Of a DNA stretch of 64,000 nt, positions 55,101 to 62,970 are shown piece after piece. How positions within the stretch are numbered: position 1 is the first letter of the stretch; each line of letters opens with the position of its first letter. Below the pieces are notes generated by a model that saw nothing but the letters and a program-made list of their open reading frames with translations, was not told where the DNA came from and did no database searches. The position numbers and the translations under genes are program-made. The DNA lies in assembly GCA_033961575.1 (NCBI GenBank), contig CM066735.1, positions 37,591,501-37,655,500 on the forward strand, read 5' to 3'. Origin of the DNA: Aselliscus stoliczkanus. Lineage: Eukaryota; Chordata; Mammalia; Chiroptera; Hipposideridae.

Positions 55101-58100
55101 AGACACATGCATTCTCAACAAGGGTGTTATAGTTCAAAGGTGGTGAAAATTGGTTCTTAGGGAGTGAAAATTCTCTTTTTCAATGAATAAAGAACAGGTA
55201 TACAGAAATATAGTATATCTGTAGTATTAAAATTTCCCAGGAAGGGACAAATAGAAAAAATGCCTAAAAAGGCTTTGAGGGGTGGGGGCAATATTCAAAA
55301 GAAAAAAGTTAAGAAACACTGTTCCAGACTATATATATATCAGTTACTTAATGAATTTTTTTTTTTTTAATGAATGAATACCAAAAGTTGATTAACTAGT
55401 AACTCTCTCTTCACTCTTAGCTGCCAGGTTGTCACCAAACAGTCCTTCCTTTCTTATATTAGCAAATTGAGAATCCTTTTGCTACTAATAATTCTCACTT
55501 GGCTTAGATCCTCAATTCTGCTTTATATCATGTTTAAATGTTTGTATTGTATAAAGATAAATTGTTAAATATTTGAGTTTGATTTAAGGGCATTGATGAA
55601 AGTTTAGTGTGGTCATTCTCAAAAATGTGTTCATTCAAAACAAACATGCGTGGATGCCCCTTTTTGCATTTTGGGGAAAAAATATAATATCCCTGCTCTT
55701 AACAAGCTTATATTCTATTTGGATGACACCGTATTTTATCTATAAACAGATTTTCTCTTTGGATAATAACTTCAGTCTTTATAGCCCAGGGCTAAAAAAA
55801 GCAATCAGCTTGTTTTATTTTTTTATTGTATTTACTTGTAAATTCAAATAAAAAACATTGTTTAGAGCTCATTATACACTGTTAGGAATATTGGAAAATA
55901 TATAGAAAAACCATGTTTTACATTCCCATGGGATTTATGGCATTTCCTTTTTTCTGGTAGAGAAGATTAGGACACCAATCTCTATAGTACAAGGAAGAAC
56001 TTTTCATATAATTAAAAGAGACGTAAGTGAGGCTCTATGAGAGAACCCCAGAGGGGGAGGTTAATTGCACCTGAGTGGGAAGGTTACTCTACAGGGAAGG
56101 AAGTGTCATTAAAGGTCTTCTAAATAGTGTTTCTTTGAAATTTGTGTTTTTATTAATTGTGCCCAAGATTTATAGGCTTCTTTTTTTTCTAAATAATGCC
56201 AAATATTTTTACAAATAGCATTATCTATATTTTCATAGTACCCCATTGAAATGGAAGGAGGTAGGTATTATTATTCTCACTTAACAGGACAAACCAAAAT
56301 ACTTATGAATATCATAGGTTCTTGTATTTTAAAATTTAATATTCCAAGTTCGACTCTTCACAAAGTGAAGTGTGTAAGCAACTGCTAGTTTTATCATTAT
56401 TGTCAAAGCTAGCTTTAGTTTTTATAAAGCTCTTATTAGATTGTGCAGCTTTAATGATTAAATTCCAGGACCTTAAAGTCAGCTCTCACACAGTCAAAGT
56501 TAATGTTTAGCAAGTTGAAACAATGCATAAATATCCATAATTATCTGTCGGTCTCCTTCATTTATGCTAGCATTCATGTGAAACAGCTTCAGAAAAATCC
56601 CAACTTCGATAAAAATTATTTGCATTATTGGCTTCTTTGATATTTTACTTATATGTGACTTAGTCCATTTCTGGTATTTCCCTGATAGTGCCAACTCCAA
56701 ATAAGGAATGAGCTCAGTAACAAAGTATGATATTTACTCTTCTAATGTATTTGCTGTAAAGCCTAGAGTTCCTTTTCTCTGTGGAACTGAACAGAGACTG
56801 GGACGAAGTGTGATTCTGAGTCAGCATTCTGCAGAGAAAAATAGAAATGGACAACCTGAATCAAGCCGCTCAACTCAAAGTGCAAGAAAATGTTATTTTT
56901 CAACACAAAACAAAAGAAAGTGTTCCAGACATAAACTGAGCTTCACTTTCACATCTCCAAATGTCCGTTGGAAATTTCCACTGAGTCACCTGTTCACCTC
57001 AAATTGGAAGAAAAATCTAAAATCGGAGTCCTAATCTTCCCCATTTATTGTCACCAGTCTCCGCATTCCGGGATCCCTGTTACTAAGAAGAGAAACCTTG
57101 CAGTCATCTTGAACCCCTCCTTCTCACTCTCCTTTCTGTAGTCAATCATTCATGAGGCTATTGTCCAGTTATTTTCCTTACATCAAGGGTTGAATATAGG
57201 TGGCTCATATGTCTGCACACATCTTTTTATGAATGTATGTATGAATGAATGTATATATGCACATATGTGTATGTATGTACATATGTATTGAACCAGAAGA
57301 GCTTAAAAAAAATTGAATCAGAATGCCTTTAGGTGAAATATGTGTTTTCCCGCTAGTCATTGCCTTATTCTCCTCCATCCCTTCTGCTCTCTCCTTGTGT
57401 TCCTCTTTGATAAAGGTTGGCTGAATTGTTTAAGAATGAAATTAAATTTTATTTGTGGAAAACTAAAAAATTATATTGGTGGCATCAAGGTATTTTTTGG
57501 TTTGGATTTTCCAGTAACTTGATACAAGTGGTGGGGGTAATCATTTTTTTTTTCTTTGAAAACACAATGAAAACATCATAAATTTTTATATCCAGCAGTT
57601 CTAGGCAGAATTTAAATCATGAATACCCTCCATAGGACCTCAGAGTTTGGGGAGGGATTATGGTTTTTTTCTAGTAAGACTAATTACTATAAAAAAAAGA
57701 GCTATGGTGAGTTAAGGATAGGATGGAATATTATGCTTAGTTTAGGTGGGAATGTTACCTTCTTTGGAAAAGTCTCCATGGCTTAGCGTGTCTAATGCTA
57801 TCAGCTCATTATCAATTTGGGTAAACTCCCCAGATTCTGTTAATTTTATGGTATCACTATCCCCATAGCTATTCCCCATCCCTTATATATGCCAAGCATC
57901 TGAATGACTGTATTATGTGGTTTGGGTTGAAAAAGGCAGGACTTGTCAACATTTATAAGTTTAAGGATTACTCCTATTTTATCCTCATATACTCAAAAGT
58001 CAGAGCCATAAAGAACTAAAACATCTGGATGAAAACAAAAAAACCTCAGCAAAAATATTGGATTAAAATATCTATTCTCCACTGATTTCTTTTGAAAGTT

Positions 58101-61100
58101 TCAGCCAAATGTGTGTGTTTGTGTTGCTGAAGACTGTTGAATTCAAATTAGTACTGGATTAACAAACCGCTTATTATGAGGATAATTTTTTTTTACATAT
58201 ATAAGTTTGAGTTACTTAGGAAAATATCCAACATCAACATCTCTGAGTCAAATGTGACTCAGAGAGTTAGATTTTTTGTGTGAAGCTCTGGGAGTATTTT
58301 ATCCAATTTATTTTACTTGTTTTCTCTTTTATTCATACATGAATGTATTAAAATTTATGTTCAATAAAGTCTAAAAGAGCTTTTCCAGTATGTCAAGTAA
58401 AAACTCTATGAAATAAGAAATCTCTATATAATAGTTTAATTGGCAGCGTTTTTTCTTTAGTAGCACATACAATTGATGGCATCTTTTGTTTAGATAAAAC
58501 AGGGCGATACTAACTACTTCATAGGATTGTGATGAGGGGCTGAATAATCTAATGTATGGAATAATTTAAATAGGGGTGAGCATTTCATAAATGCAAAATA
58601 AATATCAGTAATCATTATAGTTGACCACGGAACAATGACATCATCTTTGAATAAAAATGCATTATTCATAATTACAAGGCCTTAATTATGATACAGTTTT
58701 ACAGGTGCTATTCTGGCCATCAGGATGAAGCCATTCTTTTCTACTTACATTACAGTCACATTTGAAGAAACTGATGGAACGGCTCGTAATTTGGTCTCAT
58801 CACAGCCAAGCTCTAAGCCTCGGCAAAGACATTGCATGGGCACAGAACCGACCACTGAATAAAGAGGAGGTAGCAAGAAATGAGGACAGTGAGGAACCAG
58901 AAAGAGGAGGGTAATGAAAAGAAAGAAATGAAAAGCTATGAAAATTATTTAGCACAAAAGTATGTCATGCCTTACCTAAGCAATTTGGGCAGTGCTTTAA
59001 ATTAAGGTTCCAAAGTTTGCTTTTAACATTAGAATGGTGCTAACACATTAAGATATGAAAATATACAGATTTACCAGCCCAAGCATTTTTCTTTTTCATA
59101 ATAGCAGGCTGCTCTTTTCAATTTTTTCCAAGTGAAAAAAATCATCTGCTTTTACTCACCTTGGGAGAGAAGCTATGTCTGCGGGTGCATAAAACTGTGT
59201 AATGAGCTTTAATGTCCATATTAAAGCTACTACTTAAGAATAAAATATTTATTGACAGCATAATCAAATCTTCAATGGAGGACTAAGCCATTTTGAAATA
59301 GCATGAAAGAGGAGAACTAAACACTGAACTACAGTATTGGTAGATTTTTTTTCTGGAAAATTCAAGAGTTTTTCAAAGGATTTTTAGGTGATCTTCTTTT
59401 GGCTTATGTAGGGATGTAAGGGTGTCAGAAACTTCATTAATAGGAGTGAACATTTTTTACACATAGCTAGTCTATTCTTTAATGAGTATTGGAAAGAGGA
59501 AGACAAGGATGTATGCTTTTGGCCATCATGTGGGGCTGTAGTGACAGTCTTAAAGATGTGATCAATGTCTAAAGTCTATGAGGGACTCACAGTAATGTGT
59601 TTATATAGCTAACCAGTAAAAAGGGGTTATACCTTAGCATAATAAATACAGTCTGATACCTGCATCTATGAGCAATGGATAACTACAGGGAGCAATGAGG
59701 AGTGCTTCCTCTCCACATTTACTTTGGAGCCCTGAACCGTATAGCAGAGGTTACAGACTCAAATGTCTACAGGCAACTGGCAAAGTAGGTGTAGGCTGTG
59801 GCCAGGTGTCCCGGTGGAACAGCTCCTCCTAGCTGTTGCCATATTAGGATGGGAACATGTGTAGCTAAGTCAACCAACTTCCTCAAAGATGCCGGAAATA
59901 CAATGTTTTACATATAATTACTTATTTTTATTTTTATTTATTTATTTTTTTTGAGGGCAGTGTCACTGGCCTTCTTACGTGGGACCCGAACCGGGGTCGC
60001 TGGCTTCCCAAGCCAGCACTTAACCACCGCGCCACTCGGCCGGCCCCACTTATTTTTAAAAAGATAATAGCAAATTTAACATTTTCAGACATCACAGGAC
60101 AAATCACACTTTCTATGAGAATGCCCTGCTTGCAGACTTCCAGTTTTGCCTTTTCCAGCAAGGCTTCCAGAGTGTAGAAATGCTAAATGGCAAAGCAGAG
60201 ATGCCTGGGATAGAGCTGGGGGATGGCTGCTCATCAGCACAGTTGGCCGCAGCCTTTGCTCAGATAGAGGATGACAGGTGTTCTTCGTCTCCTCCCAAAT
60301 AACTCTGCAGACACCTTTACAAGATCGCGAGAGATCAAGATCATAACTTAGATTTTGTGTTTTTTGTAAACAGAGTCTGTGCCAAGAACTTTTAAACAGT
60401 TTTATTGTGGTAAGTAACCGTTTTGGCTATAAACCTCTGAAAACTGATTCTGTCTCTTTACGTAAAAGCTACGTCGAACATGAGTGTGTGTTTCTGTTGT
60501 GGGGAAGGCGTGGTGAGGATAGGGAAGATGAGGGTCTAGAGAGTGAGAGTAAGAAGGGTAAAAATGGAGGACAGTGAGATTAGCATGAATTCCAGTGTGT
60601 TGTTTTTTTCCTACTTATAGAAGCTGAGTTAAGATAATCCATACATGTTGATTATAGGGTTACCTATAATAGGGAAAAACGAAAAAACACACACACCTAA
60701 ATATCTAACAACAAAAGAATGATTAAGCAAATTATGTGACTTAAGATGTCTGTTATAGTATATTTCAAAGGGTTTATGATGACATATAATAACATATTAT
60801 ATACTTATAATAATATAAACATAATATTATGCTTTTAGATTATGCTAAAATGGTAATTGAAAATATAAGAAAATGGTTTGTACAGGAGATTTCAGCAATG
60901 TTAAAATAAAAAAGGATGAGTAATGCACCAGCTAGTTAATGCTGGTAGCCTCTGAACGGTGAAATTATGGTTGAATAAAGACTTCTTCCCAACTCTGTAC
61001 TTGTCAAATCCTCAAATTTAAACTTTATTAATATATTAGTTAATGGTAGATAGAATATTTTCTGTGATACTGTTCCTGAGAAGAGACTTTATAAATGTGA

Positions 61101-62970
61101 ATTTTTCACACTCTTTCATTCAGCCAAAAATGAATATAAGCCATTCTCTGCTTAATTTCTAATAAAACCTTATAATACTCTGATTTAGATGAAGTGGCAC
61201 GATAGGAACCTTAATTCAAGTATCACTCCCAAATTTTGCACTATACTTTCTATTCCATTTTCATACTGCTTTTAAGTTTCAAAAAGATATTTGGTTATTA
61301 CCACCCCTACTCAAATTGTCTTTAAAAAACTCTAATTAAATATGATATATTTGTTCTTTACTAAGTCCTGATCAAAACATTACCTATTTTTTGGTACATC
61401 ATTTATTGTGTATAGCTGCATCCCTTCTGTGTAATTATACTTGTGACAAATTTCTCTCAGAGTTCAGGATCAGGCAAAAATATATTTCTCTTGCTGACTT
61501 GATTTGTTCCTCTATCCCTCCCCCCATTTGTTTGTTTTTACTTTACAAACCACACTATGAGAATTATGTAGCACATTATCTTCCCTCTTTGTCCTAACAA
61601 CTACAAAATTCAGAACTAAACTTTGGATGCAGCTACTGAACTTTTCTCAGTGGAGATTTCCTTATTTTTCTTCTCCATTCTCTTTCCCATTTCCCATTGA
61701 TTTTTTTTTTTGGTATGTGTGTGTCTTTTATGTTATATTAATGGTTTAAGTCTGTTAGTAGCCATATTTTTATTTTAAACTGCCTAAAATCTATTTGGGA
61801 ATAAGGTGAACTATAAAAAATTTCAATTAAAATGTAAGAAATGAAAAGTGTATATAATAAAACAAAAAAGAAAATAAAAGCTATGTTTTGAGGTAATGTG
61901 GCTTAATCCATTAATTTTTTTTTCATTATATGAGCATTTAAATTATACCTGTTAACTTTTTTCTTTCCCCAAAGCTTTTAGCTTTTCAATGATCAAGTAA
62001 TTTGGTCTTCACATTCTGGGAGACAGCGTGAGGCTGAGACAGATTGCTGAGTAACCTGTGACATGTACGGGAGGAATGTACACCCCCTTAAACTGGGGAT
62101 TGGTAGTAGTTTTTCTTAATCTCATTTGAGTACTGAAGACAAAAAAAATATTAAAAATTAAAACAAAAGCTATAATTCACAATTTATGGTAGAACACAAA
62201 AGAAAAATTATAGTAAAGGATTCCTCCCCCCAACCCCTGCTTTTTAACTAAGATTTTGAAAAGCTAGGATCAAAACTACAACTCCAAGGAATAAATTTAC
62301 ATTTGCACAATTTATTAGAATAGACTAAATTTATGTAAAAGAAATGATCACGTAATCTTCCTGATCTAAAATATTACACACTTAATTCTTGAGGTTATAT
62401 CCTCCCCGACACTCTCCAGTGTTCTGGGAGGTTTTGGGTATATCATTAGGCATAGCAGGTTATAATTAATAAGGCTTTTTGTTTTGTAGCTCTATAGTTT
62501 AGACCTCAGAAGACTTTTCACTCACAAACATTAAAATCCAAACAGCTTTTCTGCTCTTCTATTTCCACAGTTTCTGTTATATCAGAGTTTATAGTGACTG
62601 TAAAAAGGGGACATAAAATAGCAATCCTGACTGACTGACAGTAATTTTGTTTACAACAATACCTGGCATGATTAATTACTTTAACACTAAGATCCCTGAC
62701 TCATTTTTAAATAAAATTCTCAAATTAAGACTGTATGTCTGATAAAGTTTGCAATGGGAAAACTACAATTAACATTCTTTTTGAAACAAATATATTGGAT
62801 TCAACTTTTAAAGATATGATGTCTTATTATGAACTCATGGAAAAGGAGACTCAACAACTCTGATTACTTACGGCATTCTGATATTTCTGCATCAAAGGAA
62901 TATGGGAAAGTCATTTTGTAGTTATAGGCCAAAAATGTGTCAAGTTGCAAAGACCATCCATTGTTGTCTC
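24808..62970 (-). CDS. RXFP1: RXFP1 coding region (exons 3-18; 5' exons outside window)
   Basis: Relaxin family peptide receptor 1 (LGR7), a class A leucine-rich-repeat GPCR that binds relaxin at the cell surface and signals mainly through Gs and cAMP. Sixteen exons join in phase: 62970-62872, 58854-58749, 53971-53900, 51370-51299, 47382-47311, 47220-47149, 46549-46475, 41103-41032, 38910-38839, 37601-37530, 34057-33986, 33110-33039, 31261-31032, 29035-28625, 27541-27323 and 25112-24808. Together 2093 coding bases, matching the human protein from about residue 61 to its end. Domains in order: linker, LRR N-cap, ten LRRs each in its own 72-75 bp exon, hinge, seven helices, cytoplasmic tail. 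The relaxin-contacting acids of LRR6 and LRR8 are kept. Missing: signal peptide and LDLa module exons, which lie to the right. No stop or frameshift, so apparently functional. The introns hold many repeats. Confidence 0.97.
25770..26620 (-). mobile_element. L1 3' region in RXFP1 intron 17
   Basis: Reads as L1 3' UTR in reverse (AAGTGTACAGTTTAGTGGCA, GTTGTGCAACCATCACCACC, TACCCAGTAGTGGAATTGCT) around the SINE at 25840-25954. It is in sense with RXFP1. Confidence 0.75.
25840..25954 (-). mobile_element. tRNA-derived SINE, family A short, in an L1
   Basis: Reverse orientation, ending CACTCGGCCGGCC. Flanked by CCATTTTAACCATTTTTAA and CCATTTTAACTATTTTTAA, a 19 bp target duplication with one change. 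It splits an antisense L1 3' region. Confidence 0.87.
26638..26842 (-). mobile_element. Family B SINE split by a family A SINE
   Basis: The first part reads as a reverse family B SINE up to CTCAGCTCGCACTC (26730). A T-run and GAGGGCAGTGTCACTGGCCC then start a family A-like piece. After about 60 bases the sequence returns to family B (CAGCTTGCACTCTTGAGCAA) to its head. Either a nested insertion with deletion or a hybrid copy. Confidence 0.7.
27323..27541 (-). CDS. RXFP1: RXFP1 exon 17 (TM5, loop 3, TM6)
   Basis: 219 bp between TCTAAATAG and GTACAA. Encodes [18 protein letters not shown] (TM5), the short basic third loop ([14 protein letters not shown]) and TM6 with the CWIP motif ([14 protein letters not shown]), the toggle region of class A receptors. 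Confidence 0.97.
27772..28200 (+). mobile_element. tRNA-derived SINE, family A long
   Basis: GGGCCGGCCGAGTGGCGCAT head, full extension, tail CTGTTCCCCTTCCCCGATTC, AATAAAATC and A-run. Perfect target duplication AAAAAGGCATATTAA at 27757-27771 and 28200-28214 region. RXFP1 intron 16, antisense to the gene. Confidence 0.9.
28625..29035 (-). CDS. RXFP1: RXFP1 exon 16 (TM2 to start of TM5)
   Basis: 411 bp between TTCCTGTAG and GTAAGA. Encodes the rest of TM2 ([16 protein letters not shown]), extracellular loop 1, TM3 ending [14 protein letters not shown] (the E-K-Y variant of the DRY region), TM4 ([20 protein letters not shown]), extracellular loop 2 with its conserved Cys, and the start of TM5. 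Confidence 0.97.
30221..30660 (+). mobile_element. tRNA-derived SINE, family A long
   Basis: GGGCCTGCCGAGTGGCACAT head, extension as in 8319 and 27772 but with an extra CTGCAGCCCCTGCTGCAG segment, then CTGTTCTCCTCCCCCAATTC tail. RXFP1 intron 15. Confidence 0.88.
31032..31261 (-). CDS. RXFP1: RXFP1 exon 15 (hinge, TM1, start of TM2)
   Basis: 230 bp between ACCTTAG and GTGAGT. Starts [20 protein letters not shown] (Cys-rich hinge), then TM1 ([19 protein letters not shown], with the GN of helix 1) and the start of TM2. Ends after the first base of a Cys codon, completed by GT of exon 16. Confidence 0.96.
33039..33110 (-). CDS. RXFP1: RXFP1 exon 14 (LRR 10)
   Basis: 72 bp: [20 protein letters not shown] then LSH, between ATTTTTAG and GTAAGC. 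Last canonical LRR before the hinge. Confidence 0.96.
33986..34057 (-). CDS. RXFP1: RXFP1 exon 13 (LRR 9)
   Basis: 72 bp: [20 protein letters not shown] then LNSL, between AAAAACAG and GTAAGT. NLS is a potential N-glycosylation site, as in human. Confidence 0.96.
34800..37490 (+). mobile_element. L1 ORF2-derived segment(s) in RXFP1 intron 12
   Basis: The start encodes the end of an L1 reverse transcriptase ([17 protein letters not shown]). Shortly after, the catalytic F-A-D-D motif appears as [11 protein letters not shown], so both the frame and the catalytic Asp are lost. It continues through ORF2-end and 3' UTR words, has one A-rich end near 36465-36520 and a second L1 3' end to about 37490. 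The MITE at 35837-35917 lies inside it. Confidence 0.78.
35837..35917. mobile_element. Mariner-type palindromic MITE (81 bp) inside an L1
   Basis: Same family, TA on both sides (35835-35836, 35918-35919). It interrupts an L1 ORF2-derived sequence that continues on both sides, so the MITE moved after that L1 inserted. Confidence 0.87.
37530..37601 (-). CDS. RXFP1: RXFP1 exon 12 (LRR 8)
   Basis: 72 bp: [20 protein letters not shown] then LSKL, between TTCCCCAG and GTAAGA. The first Asp corresponds to human Asp279, a relaxin contact, and is conserved. Confidence 0.96.
38002..38124 (-). mobile_element. tRNA-derived SINE, family A short, with TTTA-repeat tail
   Basis: Reverse orientation; its poly-A tail has become a (TTTA)n microsatellite of about seven units (38002-38031). 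Target duplication TGAAGTACACTATTT / TGAAATACACTATTT on either side. Confidence 0.87.
38839..38910 (-). CDS. RXFP1: RXFP1 exon 11 (LRR 7, Val to Arg on the concave strand)
   Basis: 72 bp: [20 protein letters not shown] then LHEL, between TACTTTCAG and GTAAGT. The first codon is AGA (Arg) where human has Val255. This is the position in register with Asp231 (LRR6) and Asp279 (LRR8). The Glu of HEL corresponds to human Glu277 and is kept. Confidence 0.95.
39439..39995 (+). pseudogene. Mariner element with deleted, broken transposase
   Basis: Flanked by TA, with inverted ends: left CGAAGGTGTGACAATTAAGT, right complement CGAGGTCAGACAATTAAGTT. Between them a frame contains the mariner hallmarks WLLH-stop-DNAPAH and [10 protein letters not shown], followed by [16 protein letters not shown] residues after a frameshift. 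At 557 bp it is less than half of a full mariner; the first catalytic region is gone, a stop falls before the DNAPAH aspartate and the third catalytic aspartate is lost. Inactive. Confidence 0.82.
41032..41103 (-). CDS. RXFP1: RXFP1 exon 10 (LRR 6, relaxin-contact acids)
   Basis: 72 bp: [20 protein letters not shown] then LTTL, between ATATTTCAG and GTAAGT. The opening D-x-E supplies the two acids (human Asp231 and Glu233) known to contact the relaxin B-chain arginines; both are kept, with Leu to Phe between them. NLT keeps a glycosylation sequon. Confidence 0.96.
41427..41536 (-). mobile_element. tRNA-derived SINE, family A short, perfect target duplication
   Basis: Reverse orientation, from (TTTTG)n through GAGGGCAGTATCACTGGCCC to CGGCCGGCCC. 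A perfect 16 bp duplication, GGTAAGTACCGATTTT, flanks it (41411-41426 and 41537-41552), suggesting recent insertion. Confidence 0.9.
42177..42290 (+). mobile_element. tRNA-derived SINE, family A short
   Basis: GGGCCGGCTGAGTGGCGCGG to ACTGCCCTC plus a clean A-run of about 13. RXFP1 intron 9. Confidence 0.87.
43314..43352 (+). repeat. 13 bp tandem repeat, three copies
   Basis: Units CTTGTCTAGACTA, CTTGTCTAGACCT and TTTGTCTAGACTA, each centred on the palindrome GTCTAGAC. Confidence 0.85.
46475..46549 (-). CDS. RXFP1: RXFP1 exon 9 (LRR 5, one residue longer)
   Basis: 75 bp rather than 72: [20 protein letters not shown] then RLHWL, between a T-run ending TTCCAG and GTAAGT. The extra codon is also present in the human repeat, so it is an old feature. 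Confidence 0.96.
47149..47220 (-). CDS. RXFP1: RXFP1 exon 8 (LRR 4)
   Basis: 72 bp: [20 protein letters not shown] then LILL, between CTGCTGGCAG and GTAAGT. Matches the human repeat with a few conservative changes. Confidence 0.96.
47221..47310 (-). other. RXFP1 intron 7, only 90 bp
   Basis: Bounded by GTATGT and CTGGCAG with a long T-run before the acceptor. It is close to the smallest size mammalian splicing tolerates and far shorter than every other intron of this gene in view. Confidence 0.9.
47311..47382 (-). CDS. RXFP1: RXFP1 exon 7 (LRR 3)
   Basis: 72 bp: [20 protein letters not shown] then LEWL, between TTTTTTCAG and GTATGT. Followed by a 90 bp intron, the shortest in view. Confidence 0.96.
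49880..50775 (+). mobile_element. L1 3' portion in RXFP1 intron 6
   Basis: Words such as ACCAGTTCACATCCATTAGG, CAGCAGCATTATTCACAATA and the 3' UTR GGTGATGGTTGCATAAAACT mark an L1 3' end, interrupted by the family B SINE at 50189-50339. Confidence 0.78.
50189..50339 (-). mobile_element. tRNA-derived SINE, family B, in an L1
   Basis: Reverse orientation from a T-rich start through GCTGAGCCATCCTGCCACCT to CCACTTGGCCAGCCC. Perfect 11 bp duplication AAATATCTATT (50178-50188, 50340-50350). It interrupts the L1 3' region 49880-50775. Confidence 0.88.
51299..51370 (-). CDS. RXFP1: RXFP1 exon 6 (LRR 2)
   Basis: 72 bp: [20 protein letters not shown] then LTKL, between TTTTCACAG and GTAAGT. An L1 3'-end insertion lies only about 40 bp upstream of the acceptor in the transcript sense. 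Confidence 0.96.
51388..51578 (+). mobile_element. Short L1 3' end with 21 bp target duplications beside RXFP1 exon 6
   Basis: A 149 bp L1 3' tail (51409-51557; AAGATGAAAAGAGTTCTGTG to ACCACAATTAAAA) lies between 21 bp repeats, 51388-51408 and 51558-51578, that differ at one base (AAAAGGAAAACAT / AAAAGGTAAACAT, then AATGAAAT). The near repeat begins 17 bp from the exon. Confidence 0.83.
52145..52222 (+). repeat. 26 bp tandem repeat, three copies
   Basis: Three 26 bp units (52145-52170, 52171-52196, 52197-52222), each starting CATCATATTCC and ending AAGC(T/C)TTG, with few differences. The unit is not a multiple of three, so it is not a protein repeat. Confidence 0.88.
53266..53292. repeat. 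Perfect 12 bp inverted repeat
   Basis: ATGTTAACCTAA, a 3 base spacer ATA, then TTAGGTTAACAT. Able to form a tight hairpin. RXFP1 intron 5. Confidence 0.85.
53900..53971 (-). CDS. RXFP1: RXFP1 exon 5 (LRR 1)
   Basis: 72 bp, one leucine-rich repeat: [20 protein letters not shown] then LQKL, between TTATTTCAG and GTAAGA. Starts and ends after the second base of a codon, like all the LRR exons here. Confidence 0.96.
54085..54165. mobile_element. Mariner-type palindromic MITE (81 bp), opposite orientation
   Basis: Same termini with TA on both sides (54083-54084, 54166-54167). The asymmetric centre (GTTTCTATGTTTTTCGTTGC) is the reverse complement of that in the other copies, so this one inserted the other way round. 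Confidence 0.86.
57231..57289 (+). repeat. (ATGT/ATGA)n microsatellite
   Basis: Imperfect tetranucleotide run (GAATGTATGTATGAATGAAT and following) in RXFP1 intron 4. Confidence 0.8.
58241..58264. promoter_or_regulatory. Palindromic pair of AP-1 sites (candidate)
   Basis: CTCTGAGTCA and TGACTCAGAG face each other across AATG. Each arm contains a consensus AP-1 site (TGAGTCA 58244-58250, TGACTCA 58255-58261). In RXFP1 intron 4, about 500 bp from exon 4. A candidate enhancer element; no activity can be read from sequence. Confidence 0.5.
58749..58854 (-). CDS. RXFP1: RXFP1 exon 4 (LRR N-terminal cap)
   Basis: 106 bp between acceptor TTTATTCAG and donor GTAAGT. Reads [20 protein letters not shown] then [14 protein letters not shown]. 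The Cys pattern C-x-C-x6-C is the LRR N-cap. Human has Asp where this sequence has Gly (LELDC to LELGC). NVT keeps a potential N-glycosylation site. Confidence 0.95.
59931..60047 (-). mobile_element. tRNA-derived SINE, family A short
   Basis: Reverse orientation; TTTA-rich tail, GAGGGCAGTGTCACTGGCCT, ending CACTCGGCCGGCCCC. Target duplication ACTTATTTTTA on both sides. RXFP1 intron 3. Confidence 0.88.
62872..62970 (-). CDS. RXFP1: RXFP1 exon 3 (linker after the LDLa module)
   Basis: 99 bp between acceptor CATTTTAG and donor GTAAGT. Reads [20 protein letters not shown], then an acidic/aromatic stretch to SEC. This is the linker between the LDLa module and the LRRs that helps relaxin binding and receptor activation. 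It is more diverged from human than the helices are. Confidence 0.93.
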
